DNA of 64,000 nucleotides, taken from contig NZ_BNJF01000010.1 in NCBI RefSeq assembly GCF_016587355.1, forward strand, positions 124,001 to 188,000, in the 5' to 3' direction. Every line of letters starts with the position of its first letter. Positions within the stretch are counted from its first letter, which is position 1. The translations under genes were made by a program, and so were the position numbers. Below the pieces are notes generated by a model that saw only the letters and a program-made list of their open reading frames with translations, did not search any database and had not been told where the DNA came from. The DNA is from Ktedonospora formicarum (GTDB lineage Bacteria; Chloroflexota; Ktedonobacteria; Ktedonobacterales; Ktedonobacteraceae). Below, in pieces: positions 1-9,408 of this stretch.

Positions 1-694
1 GGATCTCTGGGCTGAGATGCTTTGAGAGACCCGTGTCGACGATGCTACCGGGATGAAGCGAGAAGGCACGTAACCCATCTGCCATGCCTCGCTCATCCAG
101 AGCCTTCGCGAAAAGGATATTGGCTGTCTTGGATTGACCATAGGCCAGCCCTGGACGATAGTCGCGATGTTCAAAATGGATATCCTCGAAGACGATGGGC
201 GAGCGGCTGTGCGCCCAGGCTGAAACTGCCACCACGCGCGCTCCCTTGGCCTGTCGTAGCGCTGGATAGAGGCGCATGGTGAGCTGGAAATGCCCCAGAT
301 GGTTCGTCGCGAAGCATAATTCATAGCCCCGAGCATCACGTCTCAGAGTCATGGTGTCTCCTATGCCCGCGCTATTCACCAGGATATGGAGTGGCTGCCC
401 TGTCGCGAGAAACCGCTCGGCAAAGGCATCGATAGAGGTTGGATCGCTCAGGTCCATCTCCTCGATCTCGACACCATCAATCCCTTGAAGAGCGGCGGCA
501 GCTTTCTCATAATTGCGTGCCGGGACAATGACCCTGGCACCTGCTGAACGTAGTGCTCGTGTCGTAGGGAGGCCAATGCCCGAAGAGCCTCCGGTGACTA
601 TGGCGACTTTGCCACGTAAGTCGATCCCGTGAATGACCTCATTAGCTGTTGTTGACGCTCCAAAGCCGGAGCCGATAGGTTGTTGTTGTGTCAA
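1..694 (-). CDS. SDR-family oxidoreductase (C-terminus cut by window edge)
   Basis: Short-chain dehydrogenase/reductase, probably NAD(P)-dependent and of the retinol-dehydrogenase-like group. The start is read as TTG at 692-694 because AGGAGG lies about nine bases upstream; no ATG gives the full fold. The nucleotide motif TGGSSGIG follows about 30 residues in, then NSAG, an active-site Ser strand (VVAVSAW) and the catalytic YGQSK. The late HPGSIVDTGL segment typical of this group is present, so only the C-terminal tail is missing. It is divergent from an AraC regulator, an arrangement like E. coli yqhD/yqhC, so that regulator probably controls it. Substrate unknown. Confidence 0.85.
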   Translation of the reverse strand, partial: MTQQQPIGSGFGASTTANEVIHGIDLRGKVAIVTGGSSGIGLPTTRALRSAGARVIVPARNYEKAAAALQGIDGVEIEEMDLSDPTSIDAFAERFLATGQPLHILVNSAGIGDTMTLRRDARGYELCFATNHLGHFQLTMRLYPALRQAKGARVVAVSAWAHSRSPIVFEDIHFEHRDYRPGLAYGQSKTANILFAKALDERGMADGLRAFSLHPGSIVDTGLSKHLSPEI

Positions 695-912
695 CGGAAG
701 AAACCTCCTGCAAAAAGTTTGTATGTCTATTCTCTCTTGAAGGAGGGAGATCAGGTAGATCATTTCTGCCAAAAATTTGCCTGAAACTGCAAAGCGCTGG
801 AACCTTGTCTCGTAAAAAGATACAATTGAATAGATGAAGTTGATGTGTGCATGCAAGCAAACCAGGAACTTGGAAGGTGTGCATCCAATGATAGAAAGAC
901 CGGGAAAAAGAC

Positions 913-1926
913 ATGCTGGAACAATCACTTTCCTCTGTTAGGTCCCCTGGCGGAAGCCATATGTTCCCTCAAGAAGCTCTAGAGCAACTGCTTCAGATGA
1001 CCATGAGGCTTATCACAACTGATGGGGTCAGGCAGACAATAATCCCGTTTCTTTCGCTTGTTCGCCATACTGCTCAAACACCAGCGATTCCCAGTGTCTT
1101 GACTCCTTCTTTTTGCCTGGTTCTGCAAGGCGCAAAGGAAGTGCGTTTGGGCCGGGATGCGCTTCGGTATCGCGCGGGCGATTATCTGGCATCTGTGATT
1201 GATTTGCCCGCATTCGCCCAGGTTGTGGGTGCAAGCAGACAAGCGCCATATTATGGCCTGCGTATTGATTTGACGACAAAAGACATCGCTTCTGTAGTGG
1301 CGGAAGCTCACATCGCTATCGAATCAGGCGAGGAAAAGCCGGGCCTTGGAGCATACGTGGGGAAATCCGATGCCGACTTTGTAGACCTGTTCATCAGGTT
1401 GCTGAAGCTGCTTGAAAGGCCTAAAGAGGCCCCTTTTTTGTCGGCATTGCTCAAGCGCGAAATGATTTTTCGCCTCCTCTCGGGAACTGCTTCCCGCTTC
1501 TTTTTGCAGCAGGTGCTCTTTGAGCAGCAGGCGGAGGGAGTAGGTAAGGCTATTACATGGATTAAAGAACATTATGAGCAATCTTTTACTGTTGAGGAAC
1601 TCGCCATAGCAAACAATATGAGTGTCTCTGGTCTCCACCATAAGTTTAAGGCCATCACCACGATGGGACCCTTACAGTATCAGAAACGCCTGCGCCTTCA
1701 GGAGGCAAGGCGTCTCCTGTTGAGCGGAAGGGTAGACGTAACCGCTGCCGCGCTGGAGGTTGGATATGAAAGCCCCTCGCAATTTAGCCGGGAATATCGG
1801 AGGCTATTTGGTCTTCCGCCTCTGCAAGACATTAAAGCGGTACGTAAGCATGTTTTGGCAGATGCCTTCCTGGCAAGTTTAGGTGTAGGAGTTGATCAGA
1901 GAGCAGAGTCCTCAAATGCTCATTAA
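913..1926 (+). CDS. AraC-family transcriptional regulator
   Basis: DNA-binding regulator with an N-terminal AraC_N-type cupin region (from about residue 35 to 190, including CLVLQGAKEVRLG) and two C-terminal helix-turn-helix motifs. The second HTH reads VTAAALEVGYESPSQFSREYRRLFG. The length of 337 aa is a little above usual. An ATG at 961 is an alternative start that removes 16 residues with no family similarity; neither start has a strong ribosome-binding site. It is divergent from the SDR gene across about 218 bp and is probably its activator, as in the YqhC type. The inducer cannot be read from the sequence. Confidence 0.85.
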   Translation: MLEQSLSSVRSPGGSHMFPQEALEQLLQMTMRLITTDGVRQTIIPFLSLVRHTAQTPAIPSVLTPSFCLVLQGAKEVRLGRDALRYRAGDYLASVIDLPAFAQVVGASRQAPYYGLRIDLTTKDIASVVAEAHIAIESGEEKPGLGAYVGKSDADFVDLFIRLLKLLERPKEAPFLSALLKREMIFRLLSGTASRFFLQQVLFEQQAEGVGKAITWIKEHYEQSFTVEELAIANNMSVSGLHHKFKAITTMGPLQYQKRLRLQEARRLLLSGRVDVTAAALEVGYESPSQFSREYRRLFGLPPLQDIKAVRKHVLADAFLASLGVGVDQRAESSNAH

Positions 1927-1928
1927 AA

Positions 1929-1962
1929 GGCCGATGGAAACCAGAATTGATCTCCATCGGCC
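1929..1962 (-). terminator. Rho-independent terminator of rpoB
   Basis: A 10-bp perfect stem (GGCCGATGGA / TCCATCGGCC) with a 14-base loop. Read on the minus strand it is followed by TTTTAAT, starting about 28 bases after the rpoB stop codon. On the plus strand no T-run follows, so its direction fits rpoB. It means rpoB is the last gene of its transcript and is not cotranscribed with any rpoC. Confidence 0.75.
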
Positions 1963-1990
1963 CGGTATATTGCTTTAGATCATGACAACA

Positions 1991-4900
1991 TTATCCGTCG
2001 TGCTCTACCCCAGAGAGGTTAATACCCAGTTCGGGCAGCATATCAAGCGAGGCGTCTTCAATGACTTGAATGCGCTGCTCATCCTCGTTGAGAATTTCGA
2101 CGTTGATCCCCAGGCTTTGCAATTCTTTGACTAGCACCTTGAATGATTCTGGCACGCCTGGCTCTACGATTTCCTCTCCTTTCACAATGGCCTCATAGGT
2201 CTTGACGCGCCCAACAATATCATCGGACTTTACGGTAAGGATTTCTTGCAGAATATTGGCCGCGCCATAGCCTTCCAGCGCCCAGACTTCCATTTCACCG
2301 AAGCGTTGTCCACCAAACTGCGCACGTCCACCGAGTGGCTGTTGGGTAATCATGCTGTAGGGCCCGGTTGAGCGTGCATGTACCTTCTCTTCGACGAGAT
2401 GTTTGAGCTTTAACATATAGGCATAGCCAACGGTCACGGGATGGTCAAATGGCTCGCCGGTACGACCATCGAAGAGCTGAATTTTGCCGCTTTGGGGGAG
2501 TCCCGCGCGCTGGAACATCTCCTGGATATCCGCTTCAGTGGCCCCATCGAAGACTGGTGTTGCTACCTTCATTCCCAGGGTGTGAGCAGCCATGCCCAGG
2601 TGCGTCTCCAAAATCTGCCCAAGGTTCATGCGGCTGGGAACGCCCAGAGGTGTCAGGATGATATCAACAGGCGTGCCATCGGGGAGGAAAGGCATATCTT
2701 CGACCGGCAAGACACGTGAGATGACGCCTTTGTTGCCGTGCCGACCAGCCATTTTATCGCCAACACCAATTCTATGTTTGAGTGCCACGCTCACACGAAC
2801 GCTCATTTTTACACCCGCTGGCAATTCGTCGCCTGCCTCACGCGAGATAATTTTGACATCAATGACCCTGCCATGCTCACCATGTGGCATACGCAGCGAG
2901 CTATCCTTGACCTCACGAGCCTTCTCACCGAAGATCGCACGTAGTAGTTTCTCCTCAGCGGTCAGTTCGGTCTCGCCCTTGGGTGTGATTTTGCCTACCA
3001 GAATGTCTTGCGGCCCCACCTGCGCTCCCACATAGATCATTCCGTAGGCATCGAGATTGCGCAATGTCTCAGCGCCTGCATTGGGGAGATCGCGTGTGAT
3101 CTCTTCTGGACCAAGTTTGGTGTCGCGTACCTGCACCTCATATTCCTCGATATGAATTGAGGTATAGAGGTCATCGCGTACCAGGCGTTCGCTAATCAGA
3201 ATAGAATCCTCGAAGTTGCCGCCCTCCCAGAGCATGAAGGCTACCAGAACATTCTGTCCCAGGGCTAATTCTCCATTTTCGGTTGAGGTGCTGTCAGCGA
3301 TCACCTGTCCTTTGTAGATCGGCATCCCCTTGCGCACGATGGGGCGTTGATTAAAGCAGGTTCCAGCGTTGGTACGCGCAAACTTGCGTAAGGGATAGCT
3401 ATGGAGTTCGCCCTGCTCATCTATAATCTCGATTTTGCGTGCCGTGACAGAGGTAACCTCCCCATTGCTCTGACTGAGGATGACTTGACCGGAGTCTATA
3501 GCCACCGCGCGTTCCATACCAGTACCACAAATAGGTGCTTTGGGGCTCAAGAGTGGTACTGCCTGCCGTTGCATATTCGCGCCACCCTGCGCACGGGTGA
3601 TATCGTCATGTTCTAGAAAGGGGATTAGCGAAGAAGCGATGCCCACAATTTGGTGCGCTGACACGTCGACATAATCGATCTGTTCTACCCTCTCTTCTAT
3701 GAATTCATTTTGATAACGGGCCGCTACTCGCTCATCGATGAACTCGTTGTTGGCCGTCAGGCGCACATTGAATTGGGCAATCTTGAAGCGCTCTTCAGCA
3801 TCGGCTGTAAAGTAGATGACATCATCGCTCACAAAAGGACGGATGCGCAACTGGGTTGTTCCCATTTCCTGTGAGAGTGTGCGAAAGAGAGTCTCGTCGA
3901 CTCGCGTGGGGGCCACGTGTTCCTGTTTGTGCCCGGCTGCGATCAACTGGGGAATCTCACTACGTAGCTCGCGACCAATGAGGCGAGGGTCATTCGCGGC
4001 GAGCTGATGATAGACCTTGCGGTATGGGGTCTCGATAAAGCCATACTCGTTGATATGCCCATAGATAGCCAGGTAGCTCACCAGGCCAACGTTCGCTCCA
4101 TCTGGTGTTTCAATGGGACAGATGCGGCCATAGTGTGATTGATGCACATCGCGAACCTCAATTCCGGCCCGATCTCTTGAGAGCCCACCGGGACCCAGGG
4201 CAGAGAGACGGCGTTTGAGGCCAACCTCAGAGAGCGCATTGGTCTGCTCCATAAATTGTGAAAGCTGGCTTCCGCCGAAAAACTCGCGCATAGCCGCCAC
4301 AACAGGGCGAATATTAATCAATGCGCCAGGAGTTGCTTGCTCTGGCTCAATGACACTCATGCGCTCCTTGATAACCCGCTCCATACGTAACAGACCCACT
4401 CGCATTTGAGCCTGAAGCAGTTCGCCAACGCAACGTATACGGCGATTACCCAGATGATCAATGTCATCGGGACGCCCACGCCCATTATTTAACTCAATCA
4501 ACTGGCGCACAATATAGACCAGATCGTCGATGGTCAGAGTTTGTTTGGTCTGGGGAATGGAGAGATCAAACTTACGGTTGAGCTTGTAGCGCCCCACCTT
4601 ACCCAGATCATAGCGACGACCATTGAAGAACAGGTTTTTTACTAGCGAGCGAGCGTTATCCAGAGTTGCCGGGTCGCCTGGGCGAAGCTTTTTGTAGAGT
4701 TCAAGCAGGGCCTCGTTTGCTGTTTTCAGTGGATCCCGCTCCAGAGTGGCCTGCATAAAGCGCACAACAGGATCATTATCCACGGTGGCGAAGGTGGCGA
4801 GGAGGCCTTCATCCGTAGACAAATCGAACTCCTCATAATGATTATCCTCACTCGCCAGGGCGCCAAGAGCACGCAACAAGGTCGTCACTGGAAGTTTACG

Positions 4901-5482
4901 TTTGCGGTCGACTTTGACCGAAAGGAGGTTTTTGCTGCTCGTCTCAAATTCTAACCATGCGCCGCGCTGGGGAATCAGTTTGGCGCCACTGAGTCGTTTA
5001 CTTGTGATGGTATCCTCTTCTGCCGTGAAGTAGGCACCAGGCGAACGCACAAGCTGGCTGACGACTACGCGTTCACTCCCATTGATGATAAAAGTTCCGT
5101 GCTCTGTCATCAATGGGAAATCGCCCATAAAGACCTCTTTCTCAATGATCTCACCACTGTTTTTATTGGTGAGTCGGGCCTTCATGGTCAAGGGGGCGCT
5201 ATAGGTAGCGTCGCGTTCACGGCAGACTTTTTCGCTCTGCTTGGGGGGGCCAAATGGCTGTGATGGTACGACAAACTCCAGGCTGAGATTCTTGCCCGTA
5301 AAATCTTCTATCGGCGAAATTTCGGCGAACAGTTCATGGAGACCTTCATTCTTGAACCAGGTAAAAGAGTCACGCTGGATCTGGATCAGCCCTGGCATCG
5401 GTTGGATATCGGGGATACGCGCGAAAGAGACACGCTCGACACGCTCAGAGAAGTGATGAAGTGACCCACTGCTACTTTCCAT
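1991..5482 (-). CDS. rpoB: RNA polymerase beta subunit, solitary and atypical copy
   Basis: Complete 1163-aa beta subunit. The ATG is preceded by AAAGGAG at normal spacing. The active-centre segment GDKMAGRHGNKG is at about 908-919. The context is unusual: no rplJ/rplL upstream and no rpoC downstream, where a terminator and an opposite-strand gene follow. In the rifampicin region (about 403-430; E. coli number = this number + 104) Q409, F410, R425 and S427 are kept, but D516 is E412, N518 is T414, P520 is A416 and H526 is L422. In cluster II E565 is D461, P567 is A463 and I572 is V468. The normally near-invariant DANRALMG segment reads DITRAQGG at 627-634. The family is certain. That it is a second, specialised copy is inference; it could be the only rpoB of an unusual lineage. 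Confidence 0.95.
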   Translation of the reverse strand: MESSSGSLHHFSERVERVSFARIPDIQPMPGLIQIQRDSFTWFKNEGLHELFAEISPIEDFTGKNLSLEFVVPSQPFGPPKQSEKVCRERDATYSAPLTMKARLTNKNSGEIIEKEVFMGDFPLMTEHGTFIINGSERVVVSQLVRSPGAYFTAEEDTITSKRLSGAKLIPQRGAWLEFETSSKNLLSVKVDRKRKLPVTTLLRALGALASEDNHYEEFDLSTDEGLLATFATVDNDPVVRFMQATLERDPLKTANEALLELYKKLRPGDPATLDNARSLVKNLFFNGRRYDLGKVGRYKLNRKFDLSIPQTKQTLTIDDLVYIVRQLIELNNGRGRPDDIDHLGNRRIRCVGELLQAQMRVGLLRMERVIKERMSVIEPEQATPGALINIRPVVAAMREFFGGSQLSQFMEQTNALSEVGLKRRLSALGPGGLSRDRAGIEVRDVHQSHYGRICPIETPDGANVGLVSYLAIYGHINEYGFIETPYRKVYHQLAANDPRLIGRELRSEIPQLIAAGHKQEHVAPTRVDETLFRTLSQEMGTTQLRIRPFVSDDVIYFTADAEERFKIAQFNVRLTANNEFIDERVAARYQNEFIEERVEQIDYVDVSAHQIVGIASSLIPFLEHDDITRAQGGANMQRQAVPLLSPKAPICGTGMERAVAIDSGQVILSQSNGEVTSVTARKIEIIDEQGELHSYPLRKFARTNAGTCFNQRPIVRKGMPIYKGQVIADSTSTENGELALGQNVLVAFMLWEGGNFEDSILISERLVRDDLYTSIHIEEYEVQVRDTKLGPEEITRDLPNAGAETLRNLDAYGMIYVGAQVGPQDILVGKITPKGETELTAEEKLLRAIFGEKAREVKDSSLRMPHGEHGRVIDVKIISREAGDELPAGVKMSVRVSVALKHRIGVGDKMAGRHGNKGVISRVLPVEDMPFLPDGTPVDIILTPLGVPSRMNLGQILETHLGMAAHTLGMKVATPVFDGATEADIQEMFQRAGLPQSGKIQLFDGRTGEPFDHPVTVGYAYMLKLKHLVEEKVHARSTGPYSMITQQPLGGRAQFGGQRFGEMEVWALEGYGAANILQEILTVKSDDIVGRVKTYEAIVKGEEIVEPGVPESFKVLVKELQSLGINVEILNEDEQRIQVIEDASLDMLPELGINLSGVEHDG

Positions 5483-5540
5483 ACGGGATTGCTCCTTTCA
5501 GCTCAATAACCATCAAGAATAGTGAGAGGCACGACAAAAC

Positions 5541-5570
5541 AGCTCCCATGAAATGTGGGGAGCTTGCTCC
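5541..5570 (-). promoter_or_regulatory. Possible attenuator hairpins in the rpoB leader
   Basis: On the minus strand, about 60-90 bases upstream of the rpoB start, a 7-bp stem (AGCTCCC/GGGAGCT, plus coordinates 5541-5547 and 5558-5564) is followed by GTTTTGT and resembles a weak terminator. A second small hairpin, GGAG-CAAG-CTCC (5559-5570), uses some of the same bases, so the two exclude each other. This could be an attenuator or the terminator of the upstream FHA gene. The rest of 5571-5979 shows no convincing gene. Confidence 0.35.
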
Positions 5571-5979
5571 TATAGTCATGTAACGCGTTAGAATGTGAGG
5601 TAAAACCTAAGAGGTGTCAGCGGGCATGTGCCCATATAGACATACCGTGCTCTGCAAAATCAGAGCCTTTGAAAGGATACCCAATAAAATGCCCAAATAC
5701 ACCGGCCTTTTGGACGTTGCATTTTTCTAGGGGATGAGTTATAATTATGATGGGGATTAAGACACTCCTCGGGCATCATATTGCCCTCAAGCCCTTCTAT
5801 CATGCTGTGCTGGTTTTCTTTGACATTTCCTCTACTCATTAGCTCTTGAGAGACTGTATCCTGGCACAAATGATTTTTGATGGCACATGCTAAGAGAAGA
5901 AGAGCATCTCTGCGTGGCTGTCAAATATCTGCTCCACAGAGCTACTCTCCTTTTTTCTAACCTGATAACCTTGATACCT

Positions 5980-8415
5980 CTAAGACTGTGCCCATGGTGT
6001 GGGTAGCTCACTTGCTCCAAGCAAGCGGAAAGTGGCCTTTACTGAGGCAAAGTGTACTATATCACCATTCTGTAATATTTCTGGTCGAAGCGGTGTTAAT
6101 ATCAGCTCGCCCAGCCGTGTCTTATTGCGGCTTTTGAGATCTTCGATATAGTAACGATTGTTATGCAGGCGAATGCGTGCGTGCAGGCGAGAAACCGAGC
6201 CAGAGGTATCAAACTGTGTGAGGTCAATATCTGGCTTGATACCTCGCTTGGGATCAGGCCGCCCGATAGTCATGCCCGCCACGTTGATAGTCATATGTTG
6301 CGCGATATTTTCGCCCTGTTCGATTTCCAGAACCGCATAGACCTGAGCGTTCTGAGGTGTTAGCGATCCGATTCTGAGAAGTTGCTTCTGAATGTGCTGT
6401 GCCCGCTCGAATGAGGACCTGAGAATGGTGCGCTCCCCTTCGCTCAGTAGCTCGTCAGTCTTAGGTTTGGATCTGAGAATGGTACGTTCACCATCGCTCA
6501 GTAGCTCGCTAGTCTTAAACGTAGGCATGAGAATGGTCTGCTCACCCTCTGACATATCCGGGTCCGCGTTGAGCTTGAGCTTGATAATGGATTGCTCACC
6601 TTGCCCTGGCTCAGACTCCAGGTCAAGTTTCTTGGTTATGGCCCTTGGCATGAACGGCTGATCCTTCAGGGATGCGAGGAACGAGCTTGCAGCCTCTTCT
6701 GAACGGCGTTGAGGATGGCTGGCATTCAATTCTGGCAAGATTGAAAGCACCTTCCCATTGCGAACGAATAGCCTTCGCCAGTTTGAGGGATCAAGAGGTA
6801 TAAGCGCGTGACGCTGGCGACGCGCGGCATCGATAGCGTTAGAGCGTGCGCTTGTCGCAATGCCGCTGGCTTTACTGATCTGCTCGATACGCTTTGCGCC
6901 AAAGTTGATCGGAGCGGCTTGACTATATTCTTTCGCGCTGACCTCAAGCCAGGCGTGCGTGTCTTCTTTGATGCTATCTGCTAGTTGGCGAATGGCAACG
7001 GCTGGCGATGTGCCTCTATCCCGCTCTTGCCAATACTCAAGGACGCGTGCGCTATGCCCAATCATCCCTGTCATCGCGCCGCCACTGGTCAGGAAGTGCC
7101 CGTTGCCGAAGGAATCGCCTGCGACCACGCCGTTTGTTGCGACCAGGGAATCGTCTCCAGCCCGCTCAATGAGGCTAAACAGTGTTGGCCCATAGATCAT
7201 CTGGACCTTACGAAGTTCCTGGGGCGAAATCTCTAGAATTTGTGCGGCTTGTTCAATGTAAAAGTCATAGATCAAATGTTGGTATGAGGCAAAGAACTCT
7301 GGTGAATTGGGGTCTGTTCCCTCCGGAACGAGTCCAGCCACTATAGGGTCAAAGGTCTTGAAGTCGGGTACCTGGACCAGAACCCAACCTACCTCTGGAT
7401 CATTCTCATGACCCACTGCGATCTGCCGCACCCAGTATTCCTTGCCGTCCTCATCGAACTCTGATGAGATGCGTCGGCGTAGCCGTCCACCAACAAGCAC
7501 CTCAAGCAAACCTGCCATGAAGTCCGCCTGCGCTACTACGGCTCCACGACCATCATTGTGATCGACCTCGACATCATGCTGCTCAAAACCTAAACGTTTG
7601 GCATCGGAACTTTTAAAGCCCTGGGCGATCATGAAGAGTTCAGGCGTTCCAAGATCAATAATCTGGCTATTCGGTTCACGCACACGAACGAACTGACCCT
7701 TAAAATCAAATTCTTGTAAGGCCTCGATGCGAATGCGCTTGCGCCCATCTGAGCAATGAATAAAGCCCTCGCTTTCCGTCTGAACGACTCGATGATGCGT
7801 AAACAGTTGGATTCTGGGTTTGTGATGGTGTTCTAGATCCTGTTGCTCCATCAGTTCCAGGTAGCGACGCAATAATTTCTGTATGGATGCCGCCTCAGCC
7901 TGGAATGTGGAAGGTCCATCCAGCACTTCTATCATCGAGGTACGAATCTTTTTAGCGTCGGGCTGACTCGGTGGAACAGGTGGGTCCAATATGGTAATGA
8001 CGCGGTTTGGCAAACCATCTCTCCATCGATCATCAATAAATTCGACATCGCGAATGGTTCCTACGATATGTTGATCCGCATCGAAGCCATCAATGACCTC
8101 GTCAGCAACGATATCCCCAGCGGAAGTTTGCTCGCTATAGAAACATTCCGCGAGACGGAATAGCTTTCCATTGGCACGGCGTGGTATCCGTGCTTCGCCA
8201 TATTGTTCAAGTATCATTTGATCAATCAGGCCGAGTTGATGATAGAAGTCTTCTCGGATATTCCAGTGTACGCCAAGAAAGGGATCGCCGCGCATCTCAA
8301 CCCCTACCGCCTGGCGACCCATAGCCACAGTCCATAACATGGCCATCATATTTGTGCCGCCCAGACCCAGCGCCAGGAAGTCTGGATCAAGTATTACCCC
8401 ATTTGTAGCGTCCAA
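5980..8415 (-). CDS. Rossmann-like protein with repeat linker and C-terminal FHA domain
   Basis: I read the start as TTG at 8413-8415, eight bases after AGGAGG; upstream starts would add about 43 unlikely residues. The 811-aa product begins with a dinucleotide-binding-like strand and loop (ALGLGGTN, near residue 15) followed by an acidic strand end (VGVE). A later GDSFGNGHFLTSGGAM segment resembles the FAD-contacting GD motif of flavoprotein monooxygenases, so a flavin-binding N-terminal half is possible but unproven. Residues 606-667 hold four 18-residue repeats. The FHA domain is about 708-800, with GR at 718-719 and S742-x-x-H745. FHA domains bind phosphothreonine, suggesting Ser/Thr kinase control. 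The exact function is unknown. Confidence 0.75.
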   Translation of the reverse strand: MDATNGVILDPDFLALGLGGTNMMAMLWTVAMGRQAVGVEMRGDPFLGVHWNIREDFYHQLGLIDQMILEQYGEARIPRRANGKLFRLAECFYSEQTSAGDIVADEVIDGFDADQHIVGTIRDVEFIDDRWRDGLPNRVITILDPPVPPSQPDAKKIRTSMIEVLDGPSTFQAEAASIQKLLRRYLELMEQQDLEHHHKPRIQLFTHHRVVQTESEGFIHCSDGRKRIRIEALQEFDFKGQFVRVREPNSQIIDLGTPELFMIAQGFKSSDAKRLGFEQHDVEVDHNDGRGAVVAQADFMAGLLEVLVGGRLRRRISSEFDEDGKEYWVRQIAVGHENDPEVGWVLVQVPDFKTFDPIVAGLVPEGTDPNSPEFFASYQHLIYDFYIEQAAQILEISPQELRKVQMIYGPTLFSLIERAGDDSLVATNGVVAGDSFGNGHFLTSGGAMTGMIGHSARVLEYWQERDRGTSPAVAIRQLADSIKEDTHAWLEVSAKEYSQAAPINFGAKRIEQISKASGIATSARSNAIDAARRQRHALIPLDPSNWRRLFVRNGKVLSILPELNASHPQRRSEEAASSFLASLKDQPFMPRAITKKLDLESEPGQGEQSIIKLKLNADPDMSEGEQTILMPTFKTSELLSDGERTILRSKPKTDELLSEGERTILRSSFERAQHIQKQLLRIGSLTPQNAQVYAVLEIEQGENIAQHMTINVAGMTIGRPDPKRGIKPDIDLTQFDTSGSVSRLHARIRLHNNRYYIEDLKSRNKTRLGELILTPLRPEILQNGDIVHFASVKATFRLLGASELPTPWAQS
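6415..6600 (-). repeat. 54-bp tandem repeats coding for phospho-acceptor-like motifs
   Basis: Inside the FHA gene a 54-bp unit repeats so that S609, T627, T645 and T663 are exactly 18 residues apart, each in a GE(Q/R)(S/T)I(L/I) context. The last two units, centred on GERTILRS, are nearly identical in DNA as well as protein. Confidence 0.8.
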
Positions 8416-8595
8416 TACGGTTTCCTCCTCATTAGGGGTGGGTATAAAGCAATACATTACCCTCATAACAATAACGTAAAGAGGCGTGTTTCTTATGGGA
8501 GGAGTTAATGTGATGATGGGTGATTGAATGAGAGTAGGGAACAAGATAGAATGATGGTGTGCACAAGAGATATTGAAAGGATAAGGAGGTTTATT

Positions 8596-9219
8596 ATGTC
8601 ATCTTTTTTCCCTGATCCCCAGGAGCGGCCCGCCACCTATGACCGTTTTATGCAAGCATATGAAGGTGGAAATCCTCCCTGGGATACCAATATTACGCCT
8701 CCCGAACTCGTTGCGGAGATACAAGGCTTACAGGCCAGGCCCTCAGGACGTGCTCTTGATCTTGGTTGCGGTACTGGCACGAACAGCCTGTATCTGGCGA
8801 GTCATGGTTGGGATGTTACAGGCATTGATTTCATTCCTTCTGCCATTGAACAGGCTTGTGAAAAACAGCGCCGCGTTGACAATCTAGAGGGCAATGTTGA
8901 CTTTTTTGTCGGTGACGTGACTCAGCTAGACACGCTCAAGCTGGAGCCGGGCTATACTTTGCTCTTCGATCTTGGCTGTTTGCATAGTATAGAGGAATCA
9001 GCACGGGTAGGCTATGCGCGTGGTGTCATACGGCTCGCTGCTCCTGGTGCGCTCTTCTTGCTTTATGGCTTCATGCCTAACGAACTGCTAAGTAATCGCC
9101 TCACGCGTTCAGAGGTTCAGGCGCTATTTGGACCAGATTTCACACTTGAACGTGCCGTGGAGTCCCTTGATCGCCCCGGTATTCCCTCAGCCTGGTACTG
9201 GCTGCGTCGTGCATCCTAG
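8596..9219 (+). CDS. Class I SAM-dependent methyltransferase
   Basis: A 207-aa methyltransferase of the small-molecule/thiopurine-like type. The ATG at 8596 has a strong AAGGAGG about seven bases upstream, so the longer upstream reading is rejected. Motif I is LDLGCGTGTN near residue 55, followed by the acidic end of strand 2 (VTGIDFIPSAI) and motif DVTQLD. It opens with YDRFMQAYEGGNPPWDTN, seen in this group, where the WD(T/I) segment closes over the substrate. It is divergent from the FHA-domain gene across about 180 bp. The substrate is unknown. Confidence 0.85.
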   Translation: MSSFFPDPQERPATYDRFMQAYEGGNPPWDTNITPPELVAEIQGLQARPSGRALDLGCGTGTNSLYLASHGWDVTGIDFIPSAIEQACEKQRRVDNLEGNVDFFVGDVTQLDTLKLEPGYTLLFDLGCLHSIEESARVGYARGVIRLAAPGALFLLYGFMPNELLSNRLTRSEVQALFGPDFTLERAVESLDRPGIPSAWYWLRRAS

Positions 9220-9331
9220 GACCTGCTCTCTCTCTGCTCAGGAATGTAATCGTTATGCAATACTCAGTTCAAGAGAATTCAATGTTTTTTTCTTTCAGAT
9301 TCTAGTAAATGTGCTTTTAATATGGGGGCGT

Positions 9332-9368
9332 AAGGAAGTTGCAGAAGCCCTCCTTTTGCAACTTCCTT
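9332..9368. terminator. Stem-loop between convergent genes
   Basis: A 12-bp perfect inverted repeat (AAGGAAGTTGCA / TGCAACTTCCTT) lies between the convergent methyltransferase and FAD oxidoreductase genes. There is no clear T-run on either strand, so it may be a bidirectional terminator or an mRNA-end stabiliser. Confidence 0.45.
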
Positions 9369-9408
9369 GCTTACCGCATTTCGGTAGTAATGCCATAAGC
9401 TGTGGTCG

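Noticed and set aside
2592..3035. 147-codon plus-strand frame inside rpoB
   Set aside because: It is antisense to conserved rpoB coding sequence, has no ribosome-binding site and is low in family-like features.
5660..6020. Small frames between rpoB and the FHA gene
   Set aside because: No similarity, no ribosome-binding site, and composition like non-coding sequence.
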